Counted from the first letter of the stretch, positions 21,176 through 34,000 are shown. The stretch is DNA of 64,000 bases from Lophius americanus (GCA_037951165.1 JBBDHG010000057.1:9946001-10010000); one strand, 5' to 3'. Program-made: numbers and translations. The notes: a model not told the origin generated them from the letters alone.

Positions 21176-24100
21176 GTCTTTTTTTTTAGGTAGTCCCTGC
21201 TACCTGCACAAAGGTGGATTATCGATGACACCACCATGAAACATTTGTATCATTTCTACACAACAGTGATGTACAATGCAGGCATAAAACACTGTGTAAA
21301 AGATGCCATTAGAGGATTAGACAAGGACAAGGCCAAATTTTTGTCTCAATAATAAGATAATTTGTCAGCAGGATTATTAATAAGGAAGAGGTGAGTATGG
21401 ATATCATGTGAATTACTAAAACAAACAAAATCACAAGAGATTTTCTCACGTGAACCGCCCTTTAGACCGGATGATTTTATTGCATTTGACCATGAAATTA
21501 TAAACAAAGGAAGACACTTGTTTCAAACTCGAAGAAAAGTCACAGAGGCCAAATGTTTCCATGTTTGTTCACAAGATTAAACATGAAGATGCTATTTCAG
21601 GAGGGAGCAGAGAAATGCAAATGTGACTGGGTGTTTATGTAAGCTGCTGACCACACACAGTATGCAGTCATGCACCCTGCTGTGCAGCGGGAGCAACCAG
21701 AGGCTATGAAATGAGAATAACTTGTGAGAATAAAGCAGCACATCAACGGAAAGCCAACAAGAAGGTGTCAGTGGCTCAGAGGCAGTGCTAGATGAATCTG
21801 ACTTCACACCAGACCCGGCATACATGAAAACCTCCACCTCAGGTATCAGTGGCTTAAAGGCAAAGTTGTCATGTGGGACGAAGACAGGGCTCCGGGTGAG
21901 CATGTGAAGGCCTGTCTGTGACAATAATAGAGTTGGCTTTGTTTTTCCTAAGAACTTGTTTATCAGCAAGGGGACATTTTTGTGTTTCCCGAATTGTGTG
22001 TTGAGTGTTCCTGTGTCTGCTTGTTCCCGCCGACCTCTCATGCGTAATAACATAGCAAAGTGGGTCAACATTCTATTTCGACTGTTCCACAGCAGAAGCC
22101 TTGCAGGACCATGTCACAAGTCCTAACAAGTCTGCTTTGCATTGCATTGGAGTTGAAAAGCAGTGTAGAGGATGTCCTTGCTAAACATCAGGTCCGTGAG
22201 GGCAAAATATATTCAAGCGCGTAGAGAGCTTGTCAAACAGTCTTGGATTGGAGCTATAAATTGCGCCAGTTCCTGTAAACACAATTCGTTAAGTGCCAAA
22301 AGGTTCCTTGCAGGCGCCCCTCTGTTATGAAATGAGCAGGGGAGTTGTCATGTAAACCCCGTCTTTTTATTAGTACATTCCGCACCTGGTAAACACAAGA
22401 AGGCTATCTCTTCAATCCAGAAGAGATAACAAGAAGGCTATCTCTTCAAAACAGACTACCTGGGGATGGAAAATAGGTACAAACTGGCTAGAAATTCCAA
22501 TAACTAGGATAAAAGTCTAGTAAAGACGTTGAAATACTTATTTTAACTAATTCTGTCTTGAATAACAGAGTTTTCGAAAAAGTGAGCACCCTTCCACAGC
22601 ACCATACATGTCTGACCACCTATCATACAAAAACACACAGTGACAGACAGCAGTCCAAATTTAGGTCTACTGTTCAAGGAAGCTATGAATGCGGGACTCA
22701 GCCTTTTCCCTTAAAGCACAATTCGGCAAACACAGTACAGCGCCTCGGTGCGCTGTACTTGAGCCCAGAGGGCATGAGGGTGAGGTGGTGAGTGAGGGCT
22801 GTGTGTGATGCCTGTTGTGATTGTTTAGATATGTGAGGCTAGGAGTGGAAGACCAACTATCTTAGCAGTTGTCATTGGATTTGATGTGAGAATTGGTTTT
22901 ATGTGTGAGTTTGGCCCTTTTCTGCTCTGTTCCACCTGCTATTAAAAAGCAGTGCAGAAAGAGCAGCTGAATTAATTATCCTCTACTACAGAACTAAGAG
23001 GAGATGGGGGCGAGGTAGAGTCCTCTGAGCTTTCGGGTCACTGATCATCTCTGGTGGCTCCATTTTTGGCTGACAATTATGTGTTGGTCAAAACGGGGTC
23101 TACTCTCCGCTGTGAACCTGAGATATTTGACTCATTTCTTTTTACATTGGTTCTCCATGATTGCAGATTTTATGAATGTATTTAAGGAAATTTGGCTTGT
23201 CTCGCTTGCAGATTAGATTACATTTAGGAATATTTGACTTCTTTCTAGTATCTATTGTTATGCAGTGCAGCGGTAGAAATCCCAGACGATGAATTTTATT
23301 TGATTTCTCTTGGCTCCTGTAATGTACACACACTCTTTTTCACTTAAAATGTCCCATGATGCCAAAGAAATAACAGCTCTCCCAATACTGACCACCTCCA
23401 AACCATCACTCTGTATAATTGGAGAAATGTGCGGGTTTACGGGTCAAACTTGCCTCGTATCAGTCAGCAGACAAAGAGACTAGACTAGGAAAAGAAATGT
23501 AATAACTTTTTATCTAATTAAAGTTATATGTTATAATATTTTACGTTTACTCTTGCAATCAATCAATCAAAAACATTGGAAAAGTGTGTTTTTTATAACT
23601 AAAACTTTTTATAATGTGTTTTTATCTTCACTCTTACAAGATTGTTTTCATTAACACCAATTTCATATAGAAATCATTCCCTTCAATGATTTGAGGCAAT
23701 TCTGTCAATGGCACAAGGCCATATTTGTAAATGAAGCCATGACAGCAGAGGTGTTTACATCTGGAATTATAAAGAATTCATGCAGTCCAAGCTGACCTTG
23801 GCCCGACTTTTGGTTGGTTTGCTTAAACTGATTAGAAAAAGATCATGATTTGAATATTCATTAGTTTGAAGTATGAACACATTACACACGCTAATCGCCG
23901 AGAAACTTTTATGTTCACTGTCCTCAGTGATCAACATTATTAACTGTGTCCTTATTAGACGTTAGGCATACATTTAAGGGCTCACTCGAGAATTCTAAAT
24001 AGACGTTTTATCCTCCTTACTCAGTGCACATTTTAAAGTGACTTCTGACCTTCCGTGCCAGCTGCTGTTTCAGATTCATACAAGGGAAATTTATTGGCAA

Positions 24101-27100
24101 TGTTGTTTTATTTTTGATAAAATCACAAAAAAAAGTCTGCAAGTACTTTTGAAACAGTTAATGTAGCCTTTTCCAATTATAGAAATTCCTAAATAAACAC
24201 CTAATGTATAAGCCCCTGCATAGACAACAGCATTGTTTGAATGTAGAAATGCTGTGGGTTGATCATTGCAGAGGCAAGATTTCCCAACCTGGAACTAAAC
24301 TCTCTTGGAGGCTGCACGGTAAAGAGGACAGTGTTCATTTTTCTTCTGCAACTAATATCAGATTTCTCAATAGTGAAGAAATGTACTTGCAGAGGGAGGT
24401 CACATTGGAATATTGTGTGACTGATCTGTTATTTTAGAGTATTATGATATTAAGCTGCAGTGGCCAGACTGCAAAAACAGCCACTCTAGAAAGATGGCAA
24501 ATATTCTTTGATTATGATAAAATTGTCTTGAAATTAGCTAAAATCTGCCAATGGAAGAAAATGTTACAAATGTTAAAATGCTACAGTTCTTAAAACAAGC
24601 GTAAAAACCTAGCCAACAGAACAACAATACAAGCCTTTTTTTTTGACAAAAATGCTCAAATATAATTAATAACATCTGCAGTATTAATCACATTCTTAGT
24701 CATACACAGTACCAGTTTCTTTGTATTTGACTCACTCCTCTGTATCTTGTTCAAACTAGCGTTAGCTGGCATATCTTACTAAGAGAAGGTAAGATTTATT
24801 TTCTGGAAATAGGATTATCATTCAAATTTGAAACATATTTGATAAGATCATTTTTCTTTTGAGACAAATAAGAAAAATGTTCATTCATTCAATTCATCCA
24901 CGTCATGGTAATGCTTTAAGGTTGAATCGGAGGCGACTGAACTTCTGTAAAATAAACAAAATTCAAATTCATCCCATGTATAATTTCTACGGTTCAGCAT
25001 CTGAATGTTGCTCACTCTTCTCCGTAAATGTTTTTATTGATGTCTACCACATGGAGAAAAAAATACATGTTCTATGTTAAGAATGTAAGAATGTCTCTTT
25101 AAATTATAATACTTGCTTAAAGGTTAAGTCAGGTTTTTGTGAATAATTTGAATTTAATTATACTTCTCCACCTCCTGAACTGAAGAATTTTATTTGAAAA
25201 GGTTGTTTAGAAAAACCAGTTCGAACATGTGAGCACCCATGATGAAATATGACCGAATGTTTAAGACATCCTGTTCAATCATTATCATCGATAAATCTCT
25301 TTTGTAAACTCTTTTGTAAAAGTTACTCCCTCTCTAGGCCACACCCTTTTATGGAGGTGGAATTTTTTTCCTTTGTTGTCTAAACCATAAATGGTCTAAT
25401 TTTTCCTGATATCTGTTTGACTCCCGGTTTGAAGGCTTTAAGGGGAAATCCATTTGAGTTTAGGTTTTATTGGTCCTAATGATTGTGATGTGTTAATAAA
25501 GGTATTTGAGATGTTGCAGCAAAGAGTGCTTTGGAGTTTGCTTGTGATTTCCAAATCCATGCATATCCCTATTCATTTAGCACCTCAAGCAAATGTAACT
25601 CATTGTGAGTCCAGGGGGTGCTCCCATTTTTGAATACTTTTTAGCAACGCTTGTTTGTCCATTCTTTTAATCTGCCATACATTTTGGGAAGAAATTAATA
25701 ATATTTATTTTGATTAACCTCTCTTCTCATTTCTCGTGTGGGGAAATCATGCTCTTTTTTTTCAGGTGTGCATTTGCTTTTGTAAAGGAGTTGTGTCGCT
25801 TGCTTATAATTTTAACAATTACGTGAACGAAATGCAGACTATTACAAACACATTCTTAATTACAGGCTTTATGCAAACTGACTAATTCTACTCCTAAAAA
25901 TAACCCTGGAAGCAAATGAAGAAGCAGTGAGTGAACCTTTGTCTCTGAAAAAAACAACCCTCTGTATTAATGTGCCTATTCCGGCAGCCAATTTTTATTT
26001 CAATAAACCAAAAACCAATAATGTGTAGCAGCTGCTAGCATTATGTTTTCCAATTTTATTTTATTGTGACTGTTTGAAGCACTGAGTATGCTTGAACTGC
26101 GGCCACCAAACCGCTTCCTTGATCTGAATGATGCCTAAGGTGTTTTGAATCCAAGTTAAGGGGATAAAACTTTGCTTTACATCTGTCTGTCTCTAATTAG
26201 CAGGGGGTTAAAAATCAACTGGGGAAATACTGTGAAAAACAGGTTTGAAATTGTTAGAACTAGCTTTAAAGCATTTGGGAAGCTTTGTCTCGTCAATCGC
26301 CAGCGAGAGGCCACGCCGCCTGTGTAGGTATATTTAATTGGTACCACAGAGGCAGTGCAATCAACCATAGAAAAGAAAACCTCCATGTGGGAGGTGACCT
26401 TGGTCTTGGGAAATAGTGCAAAGGAAGTAGAAAAAAAAGGTACAACCACAACTTCCAGTATGGAAAATTATTTGAATAAGAGTCAGTGTAGAGAGGTATT
26501 GTCAAACACACTTATGCTCAAACAGGAAATAGGATTCCAGCGCTGAATGCACCACCTGCCATGTTATACTTTGTCACGGTAGTGAAGAAAAAACAGGAAA
26601 AAACGAAAAAAAACCTTCAGCATGTTTCCAACAAGCTGGCTCAATGGCTGGGGGCGACCCCGAGGAGGAGTTTTGTTCATTTCTACATGATGTGATGTGC
26701 CTCTGAGGATCCTTTGCTAATTTTGATATATTCATTCCATGGACTTCAGACAGGCTCTCTTTAAGCTCAATCTACATTTTGAGTGGGGTGAGCATTAACA
26801 TTATTTTAAGTAAACTCAGTAAATCATGAACAGTAGTGAAAATAACAAGAAGAACGATTTGGTAAAAAGTCATACTGCAATGATAGTGGACAAAAATGCG
26901 ATCTGCTATACATGGTGTTATAGCAGGTATAGAGGAAAACGCACACATCACTGATCGTTTTGAATTGTGATTTTTTTTCAGAACAAACATGCAAAGTTGA
27001 TCTTGCAGTGTATAATACAAGACTAAACTACTTGTATAGTACGGTTTTCAAAATAACTTAATATTTTTACCAAATTAAATTAGAAACCATCAAAAAATAG

Positions 27101-27821
27101 ATATTTTTCAAAATAAAGGCATTTTGCAAACCCTCATCATACCTAAAAAATTGGGTAATAAATATATATATATTTTCATATTTTGAACAACTTCCATGCC
27201 ATTGGCTTCTGTGATAGCGACCTGGTGCTCCTGACAAAGGGGGTCATTTCAAGAAGTGGGTTTAACAAAGTCTCTGCTGACTGAGTGAATGTATCTACTA
27301 GTTTTACCGTATTTCCTCTGAATATTGTGTCACAAGATGGCAGAATGATATCGAACAGATTTTTTGTTTCATTTTTTGGCACTAACCGCACCGAAGGAGC
27401 CGAAAAATAACACATAAAAACACAGATCATCCTGAACTCACTGAAGGAATTTCATATTTCATCTGAGAACGCTTCAGGAGCCCCCTGGCCCCTGGCGATG
27501 AACCGGAGAGGGTAGTTTGACTTCGGCGAGCATCGCAACCAAAATACAAATAAAACTTAATGGATGGGAGACAGATTCATGATTATAGTTCACTTTTGTT
27601 GTAAACATATGTATAATATCAGTCAATGGCTCATATCCCAGTAGCTTGAACATCAAACAGTTTTCGTGTTTGAAAATAAGAATGGAGAGCAACGATTTCA
27701 GAAATGCAGGATATCCATGTGTGAGATGTTGAGATGCATGGCTTGAGAATGTCATTCAGATAAATCATTGAAAAAAAGCACAGATAATCTCGGTCTCCAA
27801 ATCCTCTCCTGACGTCACTCT
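21176..27821. other. Long spacer, no gene seen
   Basis: About 6.6 kb with no supported gene, RNA or recognisable transposon. The longest frame is a 159-codon minus-strand frame at 21592-22071. It has no motif or signal sequence that I recognise, and I do not call it. A 21-bp direct duplication occurs at 22395-22415 and 22429-22449. The region may hold unannotated repeats or conserved non-coding elements that cannot be judged without alignment. Confidence 0.5.
22395..22449. repeat. 21-bp direct repeat pair
   Basis: ACAAGAAGGCTATCTCTTCA (plus one A) occurs twice, 34 bases apart. The spacer TCCAGAAGAGATA contains GAAGAGATA, the reverse complement of the TATCTCTTC inside each repeat, so the stretch can also pair as a hairpin. 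Confidence 0.9.
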
Positions 27822-27967
27822 ATCTGGCGGTTGCTTTAGCTGAGTGGGTAGAGCAGTGAAACCTCGGGCGCTTCACAGGGGCCGTCAACTGCTCCCTTAG
27901 GGTAGGGTTAAATGTAGTGATAAATTTCACAACATTATACTGTGTAACATGTGATGAATAAAGTAAA
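27822..27967 (+). mobile_element. SINE-B copy with internal deletion
   Basis: Plus-strand copy of the tRNA-derived SINE that is intact at 51.7-51.96 kb. It starts with a head like TGGCGGTTGCTTTAGCTGAG and TGGGTAGAGCAG (the A-box side of the tRNA part). It then jumps to TGAAACCTCGGGCGCTTCAC and CAACTGCTCCCTTAGGG, the body of the element. The intervening part, including the B box and the GGGTCCTTGAGCAAGACCC core, is missing. The 3' end runs into an ATT microsatellite. An RNA polymerase III promoter needs both boxes, so this copy should not be transcribed as a SINE. Confidence 0.72.
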
Positions 27968-27972
27968 CATTA

Positions 27973-28028
<56 letters not shown>

Positions 28029-28043
28029 ATTAATATTATTAAT
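27968..28043. repeat. (ATT)n microsatellite
   Basis: Run of ATT/TTA trinucleotides of about 70 bases, ending in AATATTAAT variants. It is the 3' tail region of the preceding SINE. The poly-isoleucine frame across it is an artefact. Confidence 0.95.
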
Positions 28044-29635
28044 ATGATTGAGAGAAACACTTTGTCTGCAGCTCTGCTTCAGGCTCAGACGGAGGAGTCA
28101 GGAACAACCTCGGGCTTCCTTGAAGTTAACCTGCCAGCAAGCAGGTTAGCTTCACAGAGTGACGGACCGCCTTAACCGACTCAGAGCTTAGCATATCCCG
28201 CTTTCTGGAACGAAGAACTAGAGTTTTTCTCAGGCTTAACCATCTCAGAGCCTCCACTAAGCCTCCACTAAGCCCCCTTCCTGAAATAACCCCCAGTTCC
28301 CCTCTGTCGTCCTTTTCACGACAGTCACTCGCATCAAAGACACTGATAGGCCATTTCTCTATTGTGGGTGTAGACAATGAGCAGACTGCACACAAACAGA
28401 TAATAGGTAATCACCTTTTCTCACATGTTTATTTTATTAAATCATAGCCTTTTTCCGTCATGTAATCACTCAGGCTGACATTGCGATTGTCGATTGGGAT
28501 TAAGTTAATTGTGCAGCTCTAATTACAAGTTTTGGTTTGATATGGCTACAGTTCGGTGCTCAGCTGTTCGGCAATGAAGTAAAGAGGCAATCTTAAACTT
28601 TTCCAGTCATGTGTAGGTGGTGTTCACGGTCTAAACGGTTGGTTTTGTTTGTGTTCCCACTGCGAGACAAATTCAGTTGGAACATTTTTAAGCAGCATAA
28701 GTATTTTACATACATTTTCATTCTTATTGTAAACATGTATATGTCCCTACCTTGTCAAACAAAGGGTTTGGAGTGATTTTATGTGCAAAAACAGTAAACC
28801 CAAACGGCAGACTAACATTAAAGTAATAAGATCAAATAAACCCTAAGCTAAATGTTATTAATTGCACTACTTTCATCTGCGAGACTAAAAATCTTAGTGA
28901 CATAGAAATAAACATTGGCATAGTCTCCAAAGGGACCCACCCTTGAAAGAAACGTTTTAAGATCCTATTTTATGATAATTCATAAAATAGGAATAAACAA
29001 ATAGGACAGATTTATCAGAGCATGAAAACATTTTGTCCCATTAAGTGGACCAATTAAGAACTGAGTATCCAGTCCTGTCACGTGAGACATCAATGAGACG
29101 CCACACAAGAATATTTGAACCATTGTGCCACACTTCATCAGGCTGAATGTCCCCTTCCAGAAACTGCTATTGAAAACATATGTATTAATATTTTTTACAC
29201 GTTTTCTGCTTTAATACTTTTATCAGTCCTGATCATAACTATCATATATTAATTTATTTTCTGGATTAAAACCCTTTAAAATCTGTTTATGGAGTGTCCA
29301 GATAAGAGAAAGACAACGGAATTATAACTGCTGCACAGTAGAAATTAGATCTGAATACTCTGATGGCTGCAAATATACACACACATTTAAACACACAGAC
29401 ACACACAAACAGATTTCTATTTTTCAAATAGCACACTCTGACATCTTTAGGAACACTCACATTGTTCCAGTTACAACCATGGGTCTACTAAACAATTATA
29501 AAGCCTGTTACAGGAAATAATGAAAACAGCAGGTACATCCTGTAAAGCCAAACAATAGAACATGGAAGCATGAGGTAGAAAAATTGTCCTTAATAGTCCT
29601 TGCTGAATTCTCAAAAGTATTGAATTCCAAGTGTT
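28044..29635. other. Spacer, no gene seen
   Basis: The stretch 28050-28400 has higher GC and looks like an old repeat. It includes GTTAACCTGC/GCAGGTTAGC as a short inverted pair (about 28124-28149) and CCTCCACTAAG repeated in tandem (about 28251-28272). A short CA-rich stretch is at 29378-29410. No gene is seen. Confidence 0.5.
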
Positions 29636-29639
29636 TGTA

Positions 29640-29860
29640 GTTTTTGTAGAGTCCCTTTTGCTGCAAGTATGATGCACGGGCAGACTAGCTTCTGGCAAAA
29701 TAATCTTAGCCTATTCTTTATAGACAAAGACCTTCAGTTTAATATTATTAATGGGTTAAACTTAACTTTCACTGCAGCTGCTTTCCTCATATCAAAGAAA
29801 GAGATCCAAATAAGCCGACAGTGACGGCCATTCTTCCAGACCTCTTTTGAAACCAAAGAC
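29640..29860 (-). mobile_element. Tc1/mariner transposase relic, copy 1
   Basis: On the plus strand the landmark TTGTAGAGTCCCTTTTGCTG is followed by TGATGCACGGGCAGACTAGC, CTTAGCCTATTCTTTATAGA and later GTGACGGCCATTCTTCCAGA. These blocks occur in the same order in the copy at 38.7 kb. From memory they correspond to antisense coding sequence of fish Tc1-like transposases. The reading frame is destroyed. I see no terminal inverted repeats. Confidence 0.5.
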
Positions 29861-31555
29861 TCTCTAATCATCAACACAATTAAGGGAAAGGAAGTAATTT
29901 TGGGCCTTCTTCCTGATCAGCGTCTGCCTACAGTGATGAGTCTCCAATTAATTGGAGTCAGGAGAGATTTAGAATTAAAACCAAACAATACAATTAAAAT
30001 CCACCCTAAGAGCTAGCTCAGGCAATTCACCCTAAGAGGCAGGTCAGAGACCCTCAGTCCTAACGCGAAAAGGCTGATGAAGTCAAACTAAAATTAGTGC
30101 TCTGATTAATGCAATCTGAATCCTAAGGTCTAGCTGTTTATGACTGTCTGATATGGTCTTAATGCCTGTGAGAAATGTTTAATTGTGACTGCATGTAGTC
30201 TGCATGTACATATCTGGAAAGGAACTGCTCAAGGACAAAACATGACTTTCCGTGTAAACAGACCATAAAGCCGTATCATACGGTTAACCTTTCTGGATCA
30301 TTGTCCATTCCGAATGTTCAGTTACATCCAAGCCACATCTTACTGACATATGGAAAGATTTTTTCTTCTAGTATTTCCATACACTTGATGAAATCCATCT
30401 TATCCTTTACACACCACAGGTTTCCCTTACCCAAATATGCAATTCAGTAAAAGTGCATCAGCGAAACAGCCCTGCCGCGGAAGACTCTTCGTAACTGGTG
30501 ACTGACTGAGTGTAAATACTGGGTCGCTGCCTGATGTGCACTTTATCTCAAACAACTTATGCACTTAAATGATCAACCACACTTTGCAATTAAATTGCAA
30601 TATTTGCACTTTATTAAAAATATCTGCACATTTCAAAATTACTATTAGTTCTATTTGTTGAATATTTTTATTTCCATACATATACCAAGCTATGAACATG
30701 GATGATTAACTGCCTCGTCTTCTTTCATACGTTTGGCTAAAATTGGAAGACAGGGAGTGGATGAGGATCAAGCAATATGGCTGCAAATTAAGAGAAACAG
30801 ATTCAGATTTAGTGATGTTAATCAATATATGTTGGAATATCTTGATTTAAAGTGTTGCTGGTGTTAATGTGTAAATCTGTGTTGTTTCATAAAAACACTT
30901 GCCTGTGCTGACCGATGTCTCCTCCAGGGTGTCAAAAGAGTCCAAAGACGAACAAACACTTTACGTAGGTTCCGGGAGAGGGTGTGTGATAAGAAAAGAG
31001 TGGATATTTGGTGCGGTTTCACTTCCACCATAGTCTGGAAAGATCCTGCCACACAAGCCAATCAAAGAATTAAAAGGAGTGGGCGTGTTCTTTGTTTTTT
31101 TTTTCATTGGCCGGAAGTAACAACAATTGCAGAATGTACAACAATAAATGCTAATTGGGTGCTGCAAAGGAGAAAAATTATTATTATCACTCATTTAAGA
31201 TAAATGTTATAGGATTATCGAATCCAATGACAATAATTGCTCTGTTTTTCGGTTCACATGCATTTTTATCACTGCCATTATCTTTAACTTTCTTTACCTC
31301 TTTTGAAGCTGTTATCCGTAAACGATAAATGGTAATATTGTGCCTCAGATAACAATAATTTTAATCAGGTCACTCGATTATTCAACAACCAATTTATTAA
31401 TTTCACATCCATTTTTATCACGTACATCTTTATATTCCAATTTTCGTTGCTTCCCACCTCCCAAGTTTTGGAAGTAGTGTATGTATGTTGCAAAAACATT
31501 TATGTTTTTATTCTTGTGAGACACATTAGTAGCAAGATGTGGTGTATGTAATATA
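29861..31555. other. Spacer, no gene seen
   Basis: No gene. A 26-base imperfect tandem duplication beginning CACCCTAAGAG is at 30002-30053. A cluster of promoter-like motifs is at 31057-31118 and is listed separately. Confidence 0.5.
31057..31118. promoter_or_regulatory. Promoter-like motif cluster (CCAAT/KLF/ETS)
   Basis: Within about 60 bases there is GCCAATCA (31057-31064), a GGAGTGGGCGTG KLF/Sp-like box (about 31076-31087), an inverted CCAAT box ATTGG (31106-31110) and CCGGAAGT (31111-31118), a strong ETS-type site. The spacing resembles a compact TATA-less vertebrate promoter. I see no first exon on either side, no CpG island and no transposon that would account for it. Motif clusters arise by chance, so this is tentative. 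Confidence 0.25.
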
Positions 31556-31680
31556 TAATATTAATAATAATAATAATAATACATTTAATTTATAATGCAC
31601 TTTACATTTGGATCAAATCTCAAAGTGCTACAAGGCAAAAGCAGATAAAAGCATCATTGTATTAAATATTATTGTACAAA
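31556..31680 (-). mobile_element. CR1/L2-group LINE 3' tail, antisense
   Basis: 5'-truncated LINE end in antisense orientation. An AAT microsatellite (31557-31581) is the tail. Next comes the block that reads, on the minus strand, AAGTGCATTATAAATTAAAT, then a 32-nt hairpin (31597-31628) with stem GCACTTT/AAAGTGC and inner stem ATTTG/CAAAT, then TGCTTTTATCTGCTTTTGCC. The same order is found at 40.8-40.94 kb and, with one arm lost, at 59.3-59.4 kb. No coding sequence remains. Confidence 0.75.
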
Positions 31681-31948
31681 TATTGTGTATGGTCATTTGT
31701 ACTTTTTTTTAAATTTGTATTTAAATTTAAGCTTCGCTTTGCTTGTTTGTTTTTTTAAAGACATTTCACATAACTTCTATTTAGAATATTCAATTAGTAT
31801 TAGACGAAAAAAAAGATAAATTATTGGTAGCTTGGGGTAGGGCTACGGTTATGCAAGTTTAGAAATATCTTATGATCCAACACTATCCTATCAACCACTG
31901 TCTAAGTCACAGACCCCAATTTTAAGATTTTAAAGTTATGATCTATTT

Positions 31949-31988
<40 letters not shown>

Positions 31989-32371
31989 CCATTTTTCTTT
32001 ATTTATTTGTCTTTATATATATTACTTTTTTTTTTACAAATTCATATATTTTTCTATGAATTAACTTATGTTTTTTTTTTCCATGCTTTCCTAATAGTTT
32101 AATTTTTAAGCCTAACAAGTTATTAAAATGAATACAATCAGGATTTATCTGATGGATATAGTTATTGATCACTAAGAATTTGATTTGATTTTTTTCCATG
32201 CATACATTCAAGTAGCACAGTCTCCACATGAATAAGTCAGCTCAAAATAACTGAAATAACAACAAATCACAAAATAATGCAAAACCTCCATCCAACAGGC
32301 CTGTGCACGGAAGTCATCTGCCATCCGTATTGTCCCCTAAACAAATCTCATTCCTTACCCTAACTCCTCAC
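31681..32371. other. AT-rich spacer with (AT)n
   Basis: No gene. An uninterrupted TA microsatellite lies at about 31953-31985. Confidence 0.6.
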
Positions 32372-32657
32372 TCTAAATGACAAAGAAAAGAAAAATGGCT
32401 TTATTGGTCCCATGCGGGACATACCAACCCTTACGAGCAGAGGGCAGCTATCTGCAAAGGCCAGGGAGCATATTGAGGTCTCTCTAACCACAAACCTAAG
32501 GGTCCTGAAACTGCAGTCTCTCGGGCTGCAGCTATATAATAATGAGTCCACTCACAGGGCCCAATTATAGAGACAAACAGCCATGCAAGAGGGTGAGGGG
32601 TGGATTTGAGCTCAGAACCTTATTGTCATTAGGCCAATGATCTACCAACTGTCCCAT
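32372..32657 (-). mobile_element. tRNA-derived SINE (SINE-C), antisense
   Basis: Read on the minus strand, the element starts with GGGACAGTTGGTAGATCATT and has a tRNA-like module ending in GAGCTCAAATCC, which resembles an A box and B box 30-40 bases apart. A body follows. It ends with CATGCGGGACCAATAAAGCC and a TTTTCTTTTCTTT tail. The 3' end resembles L2-group tails, which would fit mobilisation by an L2 machinery. It differs in sequence from SINE-A and SINE-B. The tRNA-like part is degraded, so it is not a functional tRNA gene. Confidence 0.55.
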
Positions 32658-33740
32658 GTTGGTTACCAGAAATAAAGTTAAGAAAAAAGAAAAAAAGACA
32701 GCAAAGGCACATTTCATTTTTTCCTTTTGCAACAATAAATACACTTACCATCATGACTTTTATGATATACTACGTGCGAAGGACCCAGTTTACTTCAAAG
32801 AAGGTAGTCAGGCAGAAGACCTGCTGGACGCAAGCCTAGTCTTGACTTGTTCATTTGCTCACGTTCATTAGGCCCTCCCCTCATCCCTCAAAGGCCCCAC
32901 CCCTACTGCCTTAGCCCCTCCCCTCTCTGACAAGAATATAACTTCTTGAGTTCTCTGTGCTTAATATGACGATTGTTTACTGTATGTGTCAATGGAATAT
33001 TACGAGCAGCCAGTGGTGGATCGTTACTAAGCAAAAAAGTTAGAAGTTCAGTTAAAATCTGGATTTATTGTGTAAGAGCCATGGTTAGACGAGAATGTAG
33101 ATCTTAAAAGATAATATTGCTCAGTTCAATAAATATGTCCATAATATTTATGGGGTATCTTTATTTTTACGCTTTCATCAACTTAGCCTGTTTCTTCAGT
33201 TTAAAGATTCCTGAATGGGATAATTGCTGCTATTGAATCTAATTATGCTAAATCCAAGGATGCAGTCTCTTCATAGCGGTTAAACTGTGTCACAATTTTC
33301 CAGTTCATTTTGTTAATTTATTTATTTGACACCATTGATACAAGATATGAAAGAGGAATCTAGAAGAGAAAATTGTGCGTGAGGGTGTGGTAAAAACCTA
33401 TATAGGTTAATGCAAAAACCACATCAGAGGGAGAAAAAGTTAAATAAGAATAAAACTAGATCACGTATAGATTGTAAAAGTTGACTTTAAAAAATTTTGC
33501 ATTCAAATAATTGTTTAAAATCTGAAAAAAACAGTTGCTATAATGAGTATTGCTGAATCCAGAGGGGAACCCTCAGGCCCCTCTAGGCCTTCAGATAAGT
33601 TGAGTTAAGTGAGTTCTAAATGTACAGTGTGTATGATTTAAAGGTACTGCTTTGGATGAATGGAATATAATATTCATGACTATGGTTTTTTTGATGTTCT
33701 AATCAATTGAAAAAAAAAAAATCTTTTAAAGTTAGTTTGG
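32658..33740. other. Spacer, no gene seen
   Basis: Nothing supported. A run of pyrimidine-rich CCCCTCCCC words is at 32870-32925. Confidence 0.55.
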
Positions 33741-33744
33741 TAAA

Positions 33745-34000
33745 ATCTCTTTTTATCTCCATTGAAGTGGGTCCTCACTTACATAGGGAGGCCGGCTAGG
33801 AAACCCACTATGATCTTTTGTTGTATGAAGACTCTTTACACGTATACATTGTGGTATATTGTTCCATAGAAATTTGGAGATGTCAGAGTCTAATGAATTG
33901 AACCAAACGGAAGATGGTTGAGTGGGAATCATTGAGAAAAGAAGATTTATTTTTGGTAAAAGCATCATTTTAACCCCACATCAACTCTTCCCATGAGTGA
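33745..34000 (-). pseudogene. L1-type ORF2 fragment
   Basis: Antisense fragment of an L1/Tx1-type ORF2. The minus-strand frame gives MMLLPKINLLFSMIPTQPSS, WFNSLDSDISKFLWNN and IPQCIRVKSLHTTKDHSGF. This corresponds to the conserved segment after the polymerase core (PKINFLFSMIP and ISKFLWN words in the family). It covers only about 70 residues and is flanked by stops. It aligns to the same protein region as 17.33-17.5 kb but is a different lineage. Confidence 0.72.

Noticed and set aside
21592..22071. 159-codon minus-strand open frame as a possible gene
   Set aside because: No motif recognised and no supporting context. A single exon cannot be excluded, but nothing in the sequence supports one.
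22395..22449. CRISPR-like direct repeats
   Set aside because: Only two units, no array, and the DNA is clearly vertebrate.
27951..28175. Protein with a long isoleucine run
   Set aside because: It is only the translation of an ATT microsatellite.
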